Of a stretch of 64,000 nucleotides of DNA, positions 24,799-32,087 are shown in pieces. Positions within the stretch are counted from its first letter, which is position 1, and every line of letters begins with the position of its first letter. A program made the position numbers and the translations under genes. Source of the stretch: a virus; the IMG/VR virus record IMGVR_UViG_3300047510_002627, positions 56,752 to 120,751 of that record; one strand, 5' to 3'. Under the pieces are notes generated by a model. It was not told the origin of the DNA and made no database searches. It worked only from the letters and a program-made list of their open reading frames with translations.

Positions 24799-25112
24799 AA
24801 TCATATCATCAATTTCTTTCTGAAGCAGTCAATATTGCTGGAGATTTTAATGGAAATCTCTATATCAACAGTTCTGAACCCGAAACGAGATCTGTTGGGG
24901 AAGATTATGTTGCTGATTTTGTTTGGGAAGGAAGCATTTATAGATTGGAGTTGGTATCAAATGGAATGCCATCTAAATTAGATTTGGCAGAAAGATTGCA
25001 GACCGAATATCCTGGAGCAATTGTTCATCAGATTTATCCAGCAATTCAAAAAACAGATGTAAACATTTCAAGCACCAAGAGATATCACCCAGGAAAATTG
25101 GAGTGGTTATAA
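24795..25112 (+). CDS. Candidate internal head protein with capsid-targeting-like N-terminus (2)
   Basis: 105 residues. N-terminus MKSYHQFLSEA matches the T4 targeting peptide MKTYQEFIAEA in 5 of 11 positions plus conservative changes, and L8-S9-E10/A11 fits the T4 gp21 protease consensus (Leu/Ile-x-Glu). The mature part would be about 95 residues, mixed alpha/beta, with DYVADFVWEGSIYRLELVSNG. No other family recognised. Stop is 3 bp before the next gene. Confidence 0.55.
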   Translation: MKSYHQFLSEAVNIAGDFNGNLYINSSEPETRSVGEDYVADFVWEGSIYRLELVSNGMPSKLDLAERLQTEYPGAIVHQIYPAIQKTDVNISSTKRYHPGKLEWL

Positions 25113-25115
25113 ATT

Positions 25116-25847
25116 ATGGGATTTAAAAGTTATATTTGGGACGAGGCATGGGAACTTAATATCTCAAGGGGAAAAGTTCGTGGAGCATCAACCATCCATA
25201 AGTTTGGTGCTGTGCCAGCAATGTCTCAGAGCACTACGGGAACCATCTGGGATAAAAATGATACTGTTTACCCTTGGAGTGTTTGGACAACTGCAGGAAT
25301 AATTACTGCTTCAATTGCTAATGCTTCGGATAATGGAAAGGTTGTAACAGTTCTTGGTTTGGACAATGATTTCAATCCAGCATCAGATACTTTCACACTA
25401 TCAAGCATGGCAACAGTATCAGGAACTACACAATTTCGTCGTGTATACAGAGCATATATTTCATCAGGAACTAATAATGTTGGTGATGTGAATTTCACTA
25501 AAAATGGAACGGATGTATTGAGGATTACTGCCGATAAGGGTCAAACTCTTATGGCAATTTATACTGTTCCTGCTGGTAAAACTGGATATCTTTATCAAGG
25601 GGTATGTACTGCTCAAGCATCTGCCGATGGGACAGGAAATATGTTTGTAAGATATTTTGGTCAAAATGCATTTAGAATTGGGCACTCATTTGAAGTCGCT
25701 GGTGTTGGAGGTCAATATACTTATGACTTTGCATTTCCAATACAACTTCCAGAAAAAACTGATATTGATGTGAGAATTACTACAAGAACTAACAATGGAA
25801 GATACACCGCAGCATTTGATATTTTGTTAATTGATAATGATGAATAA
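25116..25847 (+). CDS. Virion structural protein candidate, beta-rich
   Basis: 243 residues, Ser/Thr/Gly-rich beta pattern. Begins WDEAWELNISRGKVRGASTIHKFGAVPAMSQS and has a C-terminal domain with VPAGKTGYLYQGVCTAQASADGTGNMFVRYFG and a jelly-roll-like strand order. This resembles phage receptor-binding or capsid-decorating domains, but no family is certain. In the virion block before a late promoter. Confidence 0.5.
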   Translation: MGFKSYIWDEAWELNISRGKVRGASTIHKFGAVPAMSQSTTGTIWDKNDTVYPWSVWTTAGIITASIANASDNGKVVTVLGLDNDFNPASDTFTLSSMATVSGTTQFRRVYRAYISSGTNNVGDVNFTKNGTDVLRITADKGQTLMAIYTVPAGKTGYLYQGVCTAQASADGTGNMFVRYFGQNAFRIGHSFEVAGVGGQYTYDFAFPIQLPEKTDIDVRITTRTNNGRYTAAFDILLIDNDE

Positions 25848-25849
25848 TT

Positions 25850-25857
25850 TATAAATA
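25850..25857 (+). promoter_or_regulatory. T4-type late promoter TATAAATA
   Basis: Exact TATAAATA, 28 bp before the ATG of the 937-residue protein, the expected distance. Confidence 0.8.
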
Positions 25858-25885
25858 AATACAAGGCAAATCATTTTAGAATAAA

Positions 25886-28699
25886 ATGTCATCAAATATT
25901 GCAAAAAATCTTTATGAGGCTTATCTCACTGAGATGGAACCTCAATTAGGTAAAAAACAAGAAGGTGGTGAAGGTGGTAGTGCGGCAGCATCACCTGATG
26001 AAGCATCTGCAAAAAGAATCAGGCAAGCTGTATACGATATTAGATATCGTGCGAGAAGAGAAGATATTGATGTAAGTCAAGCATATTCTCAGTATATGGC
26101 AAATACATCCATGGCAGCAAATGAAAAGTCTGCTGTAAGAGACAAACTTGGTCTTGGTCCTGGTGGACAAGCAGAAGGTTTTGAAATGGATGAAGACGCA
26201 AAAGCAGGAGAACACTATCTTCGTGTTACTCCACAACGAGGAACTGGAGAAAAGGAATACGTAAGAAAATTTGATCCTCAAAACCCATCTCATCGTGCTA
26301 AGAGACATTCTTTGGAAAAAAGAGGAATCAAAGCAACTGTAACTAAGCATGGAAATCCTTACGATCAGGATCACTCAGGTGCTGGCGAAAAGTATGAGAA
26401 GAAGTATGGTCCAGCAACTGGAAAGAATACTGTAGGTGATAAGGATAAGGATGGTACTGTAGAACCAGACGGTCATGAGTATGCTGGCGTAAAGGATAAT
26501 GCCATTAAAAAGGCGACAGCAAAGAAAGGAGTTAAAAAGGAATCATATTCTTCTTGGAGAGAAGAGATTCGTGAAGTAGTTGAGAAGGCAAATGCCATCA
26601 AAGAAAAGGATCAGCAAATTAAAGAAAAGGCAATAAAAAATAATATAGTTGTAAATCCAGATGTTCCCATTAAAGAATTTGCACATAATCTTGGTGGAGA
26701 ACTTGTAGAATCCGTTGATCTCGGTGAAGATTTTGAAGAACTGATTGCCGATTATGCAACTGAATATTTCTTCCTTGAAGGACTTAATGAAAACGGAATT
26801 GATATTCTTATTGAAGATCTCGGTGTCGATGAATTTGTTGATTATGTTTTTGATCTTTTTGAAGAGTTTGAAGAAGAAATTCTCACCGAAGCAAGAAGAA
26901 GCGGACGTATTGAACCAGTTACTAAAACTGGGAAAGATGTTGGATCACTGAAGGGTGGTGCAAAAACAGCAGCAATTAAGCGTCTTCGTGCTGAAAAGCA
27001 AAGTAGAAGAGATACAGAAGCAGCAGCATCTGCTGAAAGACCATCTAAATTGACTTCATCTCTCAAGAGTCAGTCTGAAAGAGCAAAGGTTGCTAAAGGA
27101 TTGAAGAAGGCATCAACTGAAAAGAAAGTTGAAAAGGCAAAAGAAACACAAGCACCCGCTGCAAATAAATCCTCTGAGGGGACTAAGAAAGAAGTCAAGA
27201 AGGGAATTCTTGGTGCAATCAAAGATAGAGCAGCAAGAGATACTGAACTTCTGAAGCAGTCATGGAAAACTGCTAGGGATGCTGGTAAATCGGCAGAGAA
27301 AAGAGTAGCAAGTGCTGCTGGAACTGCTGCAGGAGTTGCTGTCGGTGCCGCTAAAGCAGTTCATCGTGCTGGACAAGAAGCGGGCAAGAGTGAGGCGGGA
27401 CAAAAGGTTAAGGCAACCCTTGCCAAGGCAGGTAAAGCTGCTGTTGCTGGTGCTTCTGCTGGTGCTAGAAGTGGAGAAAATAATACTGCCGCAGGTAGAG
27501 CAGGTCGTGCTGTCGGAACTTTCGTCAAAAAAATGAAAGAAGATTATGAACTTTGGGTCGAAGAATTGATTGATGAGGGGTATGATGTTTGGGAATACTC
27601 TGAAGATTATCTGATTGAAACGTATCTCCCAGAAGATCTCGATGAGGGACTTGGAAGTGCTTTAAAAGGAATTCTTTCCCCTAAACCATCCGAAAGACAA
27701 AAACTTGCCAAAGAAAGATTAGCAAAACATGCTGAGGCAATGAGAACTGGGGGAACTTCTCCTTATTCACCTCAAAGAAAAACATCATCCACTCCTATTA
27801 AAAAACCAAATACTACAGAAAGAGATCCCTGGTCTGGTGATCCAGAAACTGATAAAGCATGGGCAAAGGGTAAATCGGCATCTAAACCTTATGCATATAA
27901 GGGAACTCATGAAGAATTTGAAGAGTGGTTGGAAGGAATTCTTGAAGAAGGAATTGAATTGGATGAAAATATGCTCTTCTTACTTTATGAATCAACACTA
28001 ACTAATGAAATGATGATGATCGCAGAATCATCTCATGTCAAGAAAGATGGTGTTGATGATAATGGAAATACTTCATGCTGGAAGGGGTATGTAAAAAAAG
28101 GTACTAAAATTAAAGGTGGTAAGGAAGTTAATAACTGCGTAAAGGCAGAAGATACTAAACTTGATAATATTATTGCTCAAATTAGAGGATCTCAACAAGT
28201 TGATGAGGCAGCACCAGCATTGGCTGCTGCGGGTAGATTGGCAATGAGAGCATTGACTTCAAAAACAGCACAAAAGGCTGCCAAGAAGGTTGGAAAGGCA
28301 GCAGTTAAAGGTGCTGCCGCTGGTGCTGCAGAAAGAGCGGGTGAAGTTGCTTATGATACTACAAGGAACATTGGGAAAAAAAACACTGAATGTGAAGAAT
28401 ACGTCAGTGAATTAAATCGTTATGAAAAGGAAACTGGCACATCTTCTGGTTCTCTTAATATGAGGAAAGGCAAACCAACTCAAAAAGGTGGAGATTCTGA
28501 TCCAGTAATGAGATTAGTTAGACAATCCATGCGTAAGCAATCGGGTAAACCTGTTGGTCAGCAGAAAAAGCAAAAAGGCAAGAAACCACCAGCAGCGGGT
28601 GAATACGGATCTGAAAGAAGATCTCCAGCACAAATAGTTGCAAATCGTCGTGCTGCTGCTCAAAGATCACAAGACTCAATGTCATCAAGATTTGACTAA
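25886..28699 (+). CDS. 937-residue modular head-type protein with H1-like basic segments and protease sites
   Basis: Begins SSNIAKNLYEAYLTEMEPQL. Acidic helical modules rich in Asp/Glu (about 270-333, 545-600, 665-715) alternate with Lys/Ala-rich segments (about 336-545 and 775-850) that look like histone H1. Sites matching the T4 prohead protease rule (Leu/Ile-x-Glu or near it) occur at L333-T-E335/A336 and V772-D-E774/A775, exactly at acidic-to-basic borders. A Cys-containing block GNTSCWKGYVKKGTKIKGGKEVNNC sits near 725. This composition suggests a scaffold or internal head polyprotein. No known family is certain. Confidence 0.6.
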   Translation: MSSNIAKNLYEAYLTEMEPQLGKKQEGGEGGSAAASPDEASAKRIRQAVYDIRYRARREDIDVSQAYSQYMANTSMAANEKSAVRDKLGLGPGGQAEGFEMDEDAKAGEHYLRVTPQRGTGEKEYVRKFDPQNPSHRAKRHSLEKRGIKATVTKHGNPYDQDHSGAGEKYEKKYGPATGKNTVGDKDKDGTVEPDGHEYAGVKDNAIKKATAKKGVKKESYSSWREEIREVVEKANAIKEKDQQIKEKAIKNNIVVNPDVPIKEFAHNLGGELVESVDLGEDFEELIADYATEYFFLEGLNENGIDILIEDLGVDEFVDYVFDLFEEFEEEILTEARRSGRIEPVTKTGKDVGSLKGGAKTAAIKRLRAEKQSRRDTEAAASAERPSKLTSSLKSQSERAKVAKGLKKASTEKKVEKAKETQAPAANKSSEGTKKEVKKGILGAIKDRAARDTELLKQSWKTARDAGKSAEKRVASAAGTAAGVAVGAAKAVHRAGQEAGKSEAGQKVKATLAKAGKAAVAGASAGARSGENNTAAGRAGRAVGTFVKKMKEDYELWVEELIDEGYDVWEYSEDYLIETYLPEDLDEGLGSALKGILSPKPSERQKLAKERLAKHAEAMRTGGTSPYSPQRKTSSTPIKKPNTTERDPWSGDPETDKAWAKGKSASKPYAYKGTHEEFEEWLEGILEEGIELDENMLFLLYESTLTNEMMMIAESSHVKKDGVDDNGNTSCWKGYVKKGTKIKGGKEVNNCVKAEDTKLDNIIAQIRGSQQVDEAAPALAAAGRLAMRALTSKTAQKAAKKVGKAAVKGAAAGAAERAGEVAYDTTRNIGKKNTECEEYVSELNRYEKETGTSSGSLNMRKGKPTQKGGDSDPVMRLVRQSMRKQSGKPVGQQKKQKGKKPPAAGEYGSERRSPAQIVANRRAAAQRSQDSMSSRFD

Positions 28700-28716
28700 T
28701 TTTAAAGATACTTTTT

Positions 28717-28724
28717 CATAAATA
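28717..28724 (+). promoter_or_regulatory. Late-type promoter CATAAATA
   Basis: One mismatch to the late consensus, 40 bp before the small membrane gene. Confidence 0.6.
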
Positions 28725-28764
28725 ATCATAGTCGTAATGATTTTTTAAAAATAGGAGGTAAATC

Positions 28765-28956
28765 ATGACTCTTGCAGCAATCTGGGCTTGGATTGCAGCT
28801 AATGAAGCTGCTTTAGCAACAGTCCTGTTAATTGTTTCCGAACTCATGGGAGCAAGCACAAGATTTAAGTCTAATGGAATTGTTTCTTTTGTTCTTATTC
28901 AACTTAAGGAACTTGCTAAGAAGAAAGGTGCAGTTGATCCAACACCCAACGAGTGA
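28765..28956 (+). CDS. Small single-span membrane protein
   Basis: 63 residues preceded by AGGAGGT. One hydrophobic helix (about 5-28, AAIWAWIAANEAALATVLLIVSEL), then a second amphipathic stretch and a basic tail ending KKGAVDPTPNE. Its size and topology are holin-like, but the assignment is only a possibility. Flanked by late promoters, so it is a late gene. Confidence 0.6.
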   Translation: MTLAAIWAWIAANEAALATVLLIVSELMGASTRFKSNGIVSFVLIQLKELAKKKGAVDPTPNE

Positions 28957-28963
28957 TTGGGCA

Positions 28964-28971
28964 TATAAATA
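28964..28971 (+). promoter_or_regulatory. T4-type late promoter TATAAATA
   Basis: Exact match, directly before a terminator hairpin; a second exact copy follows at 29018. Confidence 0.55.
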
Positions 28972-28985
28972 AAATACATTTTGAT

Positions 28986-29018
28986 GGGGAGATATAAAAA
29001 TTAAACTCCCCTTTTTTT
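28986..29018 (+). terminator. Terminator between late genes
   Basis: GGGGAG (28986-28991) with CTCCCC (29006-29011), then T7 that runs into the next late promoter. Confidence 0.85.
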
Positions 29019-29025
29019 ATAAATA
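29018..29025 (+). promoter_or_regulatory. T4-type late promoter TATAAATA
   Basis: Exact match beginning in the T-run of the terminator, 34 bp before the 261-residue virion gene. Confidence 0.8.
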
Positions 29026-29059
29026 TCTTTATAGATCCTAAAATTACGGAAGAAGAAAC

Positions 29060-29845
29060 ATGGCACTCTGGGGTAATAATGATAATGTAACGTCAGCAGG
29101 TATTGTAACTTGCGACTATACGACTACCGATTCTAATGGTAATGTTATCGTAAATGGTTGGTTAACTAATTTTGGTGCGGTTGGGTCAGCAAAAACTGGA
29201 GATGTAATTCGATTTGGTAGAGGAGATGCTACATACATTGGAGATGCTGTAATTGTTTCTATTGCGGGAACCCAGCAACTTTCAATTGCATCCACTACAG
29301 GACTCAGTGGTGCTGCTATTGCTGGTGCTAATTTTACAATTAGTGAATTACCAAAATACACTATATTAGATTCTACTTATAGTAATGCACTGGATACATC
29401 AACTACCCTTAAGGATTTTGGTGTAACTGGAACTGCAACAACTAATTCTCCTGTTGGTTACAGTACTGTTTATGTAGTAACTACAGGTAAAGATATTGTT
29501 ATTGGTGATACTTTATTGAATGATGGAAATGATATCGCAATCATTACTATCAACGCTACAAATGTTGTACTTGGATCAACAATCTCTGCTGGCATTTCTA
29601 CAGGAGACTCTCTTTCATTCAAGAGATATACTGGGGGATATGAGAAAAATGTTTACGGTGTTGCTGGAGCTGGAGTCACAGCATCACATGCAACCAAGTA
29701 TGAATTGTCTCATGCCGGATGGGTTGGAGTAACTACATATGTAGATTGCCATGGAGAATATAGAGTTAAGACTGAAGTACTGGTAGCAATGTCTGGAATT
29801 ACAACAGGCAACGCCCCACTTTACGATGCAAATCCACTTGTATAA
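29060..29845 (+). CDS. Virion structural protein, cyanophage MALWGN type
   Basis: 261 residues, almost all beta/Gly/Thr/Ser, low in Lys. N-terminus MALWGNNDNVTSAGIVTCDY and C-terminus SHAGWVGVTTYVDCHGEYRVKTEVLVAMSGITTGNAP match a pattern I recognise among cyanophage structural proteins. Behind an exact late promoter. Exact place in the particle unknown. Confidence 0.7.
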   Translation: MALWGNNDNVTSAGIVTCDYTTTDSNGNVIVNGWLTNFGAVGSAKTGDVIRFGRGDATYIGDAVIVSIAGTQQLSIASTTGLSGAAIAGANFTISELPKYTILDSTYSNALDTSTTLKDFGVTGTATTNSPVGYSTVYVVTTGKDIVIGDTLLNDGNDIAIITINATNVVLGSTISAGISTGDSLSFKRYTGGYEKNVYGVAGAGVTASHATKYELSHAGWVGVTTYVDCHGEYRVKTEVLVAMSGITTGNAPLYDANPLV

Positions 29846-29855
29846 TAATTGACAC

Positions 29856-30239
29856 ATGTTATTTGATGAATTGAATGAGGACAATTTTCTTTTATTCGCA
29901 ATAAAAAATTATAGAAATCCTCAAGCGGTTACTGAAGAGGATTTCTATAAGGATTTAAATCATTTTAAATATATTAAACGCCTTTTAAAAAGGTATAAAA
30001 AGGATGGCGAATTGAGATGCAATCTTCTCATTATTCATTTTATAATTCTTTATAATATTTTTGGTGATGCTGCAACACCGATGTTATTCTACAAGGTTGA
30101 AGATGAATTGTGGTCTTGTGTAAAAACATTTATAGTATTTTTAAATAAATTGCCACCAGAACCTAAATGCCACCTACATAATATCCCATTTGATGTTGAA
30201 TGCCTTAAACAATTAGGAGAATTATCAAAAGAAAAATGA
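29856..30239 (+). CDS. Small conserved phage protein, helical
   Basis: 127 residues: MLFDELNEDNFLLFAIKNYRNPQ..EEDFYKDLNHFKYIKRLLKRY..NLLIIHFIILYNIFGDAATPMLFYKVEDELW. The pattern is one I recall from many tailed phages of marine bacteria as a hypothetical protein near structural genes. Its stop overlaps the next start by 4 bp. Confidence 0.65.
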   Translation: MLFDELNEDNFLLFAIKNYRNPQAVTEEDFYKDLNHFKYIKRLLKRYKKDGELRCNLLIIHFIILYNIFGDAATPMLFYKVEDELWSCVKTFIVFLNKLPPEPKCHLHNIPFDVECLKQLGELSKEK

Positions 30240-30439
30240 ATATTGATAAACTCATTTCCATAATAAGAGAAAATATGGTTGTTGGTGGTGGTGGATTTAC
30301 AGGATCGTCACCTGCAGAAGGACCAACTGCTGGATTTGATCCTTTGTTAGGGTTCCGAAACAAAAAAAAAGGAAATGTTGATTTTCGTAGAGTTCCTAAG
30401 GATTATAAGAGTTGGGTAAAATCTTTAAAAAATAAATAA
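30236..30439 (+). CDS. 67-residue Gly-rich/basic protein
   Basis: GGGGFTGSSPAEGPTAGFDPLLGFRNKKKGNVDFRRVPKDY; flexible Gly/Pro centre then a basic end. Overlaps the previous gene by 4 bp. Unknown function, likely a virion-associated small protein by position. Confidence 0.6.
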   Translation: MNIDKLISIIRENMVVGGGGFTGSSPAEGPTAGFDPLLGFRNKKKGNVDFRRVPKDYKSWVKSLKNK

Positions 30440-30488
30440 TTAATAACAAAAGGATGAATGCGTGACGTATAAATTAGTGGTATGTAAA

Positions 30489-30923
30489 ATGTCACCATTC
30501 CAATTAAGAAGATCAGATCTCTCAAAATTAGATGTTTTAGAAGCAAAATTTAACATTTATGAAGATTTATCTAGACAGATGATGGATAAGTTGGAAGTCG
30601 CTGTGGATAAGATATCTGAAGCAAACAATAAGATTGCTACGATTCTTAGTAAGCATGACGAAAGAATTGATCAAACAATTAAGAATGATGAAAACTTTGC
30701 CAAACAACTTGATGAATTGAAGGAAGAGAATAAAGAAGATCATAAGGCAGTTGTAGATAGAATACAAAAATTGGAACTCAAAATAGAAGACCTTGTTAAA
30801 TTTCGTTGGATAATTGCTGGTGCAGTAGTTATTATAAGTTTTGTATTTTCTCAATCTGGTATGGTTGTTGATATTTTGACACCTGATACTCAACCAAATT
30901 ATAGAATAGAAACAAAGAAGTAA
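30489..30923 (+). CDS. Coiled-coil protein with C-terminal membrane anchor
   Basis: 144 residues from ATG 30489; a GTG at 30462 is an alternative. Heptads at about 15-105 (KLEVAVDKISEANNKIATIL.., KLELKIEDLVKF), then a single membrane helix (WIIAGAVVIISFVFS) and a short tail. The layout resembles phage holin-associated or spanin-like anchored coiled coils, but no family is certain. Confidence 0.6.
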   Translation: MSPFQLRRSDLSKLDVLEAKFNIYEDLSRQMMDKLEVAVDKISEANNKIATILSKHDERIDQTIKNDENFAKQLDELKEENKEDHKAVVDRIQKLELKIEDLVKFRWIIAGAVVIISFVFSQSGMVVDILTPDTQPNYRIETKK

Positions 30924-30929
30924 TAAATA
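30922..30929 (+). promoter_or_regulatory. Possible late promoter AATAAATA
   Basis: One mismatch; overlaps the stop of the coiled-coil gene and precedes a 44-residue gene by 20 bp. Confidence 0.35.
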
Positions 30930-30949
30930 TTACAAGTTATGGCATTAAG

Positions 30950-31084
30950 ATGCCAATGAAAAAAATTAAAGATAGTAAAAAAATAAATCATTATAATTTA
31001 TTGAAATTAACGAATACCATTCTTAAATGGACTTCTGAAATAACTGCAGAATGCTGTAAGAAGGCAGTTGACAGGGAGTCCTGA
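30950..31084 (+). CDS. 44-residue basic protein
   Basis: MPMKKIKDSKKINHYNL then a helix LTNTILKWTSEITAECCKKAV. The consensus promoter of the primase gene lies in its last codons. Unknown function. Confidence 0.5.
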   Translation: MPMKKIKDSKKINHYNLLKLTNTILKWTSEITAECCKKAVDRES

Positions 31085-31096
31085 ATACTGTAGGAT
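31068..31096 (+). promoter_or_regulatory. Sigma70-type promoter for gp61-nrdA-nrdB
   Basis: TTGACA (31068-31073), 17-bp spacer, TAGGAT (31091-31096), 22 bp before the primase ATG. A short dyad GTAGG/CCTAC covers the -10 box and the start point. Confidence 0.85.
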
Positions 31097-31118
31097 GTGA
31101 CCCTACCCGAGGTTTGTC

Positions 31119-32087
31119 ATGGATCACGTTGATGCAAAATACATCATGCTCTTAAGTTCTCGCTTAGAAAAATTTAAGAAAATAAAAGTAGATACATATA
31201 ATTTCCGTTGTCCAATATGTGGAGACTCTAAAAAAAATAGGACAAAGACTAGAGGTTATCTATACGGCATTAAAAATAATACTAATTATAAGTGCCACAA
31301 TTGTGGTGTAAGTATGTCTTTTAATAATTTTTTGAAAGACTTAGATGTAAATCTTCACAAAGAATATGTTTTTGAAAAATATAAGAAAGGAGTAACTGGT
31401 AAAAATTTCCAAACTGAAGATCCAAAGTTTGAATTTAAGAAACCAGTTTTTGATAAAAAAATAGACTTGCCAAGAGCAGTAGAAAATGAAAAGTCTAAAA
31501 ATTATCTTGAAAGTAGAAATTTAAACCCTTATAAATTTTATTATACCCCCAATTTTAAAAAGTGGACTAATTCTCTCCAACAAACTTTTGATAATACAAA
31601 TTATGATGAAGAGAGAATTGTAATACCGCTTTTTTATAAACGAAACTTAATTGGATTTCAGGGGAGAGCTATCGGTCCAAGTCAGGTAAAATATATTACC
31701 ATTATGCTGGACGAAGATGCACCAAAAATTTACGGACTCGATGAAGTAAATTCGGATGAAACAATTTACATTACTGAAGGGCCTTTCGACTCAACCTTTA
31801 TTAAAAACTCTATTGCTATGTGTGGGGCCGATATTGATATTAGCTCGTTTGGTTGGGGCAGTGTTGTTTACATTTATGATAACGAACCACGCAATCGAGA
31901 AATCGTCAACAGAATCTCCAAAACAATCGATAGAGGTGACAAAGTAGTGATATGGGGATCTGATGTTGGTGAAAAGGATCTTAATGATATGATTCTTGCT
32001 GGACGAGACGTTCAAAATATGGTAGAATGTAGTACCTACCAAGGACTAGAAGCAAAACTTAAGTTTATTAACTGGAAAAAAGTATGA
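31119..32087 (+). CDS. gp61: gp61 DNA primase
   Basis: 322 residues (T4 gp61 342). Makes RNA primers with gp41. The N-terminal zinc finger has C31-x2-C34 (CPICGD) and C59-x2-C62 (CHNC). A TOPRIM-like part follows with YITEGPFDSTFI (Glu) and VVYIYDNEPRN (Asp). Overlaps nrdA by 4 bp, linking primer synthesis and dNTP supply. Confidence 0.93.
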   Translation: MDHVDAKYIMLLSSRLEKFKKIKVDTYNFRCPICGDSKKNRTKTRGYLYGIKNNTNYKCHNCGVSMSFNNFLKDLDVNLHKEYVFEKYKKGVTGKNFQTEDPKFEFKKPVFDKKIDLPRAVENEKSKNYLESRNLNPYKFYYTPNFKKWTNSLQQTFDNTNYDEERIVIPLFYKRNLIGFQGRAIGPSQVKYITIMLDEDAPKIYGLDEVNSDETIYITEGPFDSTFIKNSIAMCGADIDISSFGWGSVVYIYDNEPRNREIVNRISKTIDRGDKVVIWGSDVGEKDLNDMILAGRDVQNMVECSTYQGLEAKLKFINWKKV

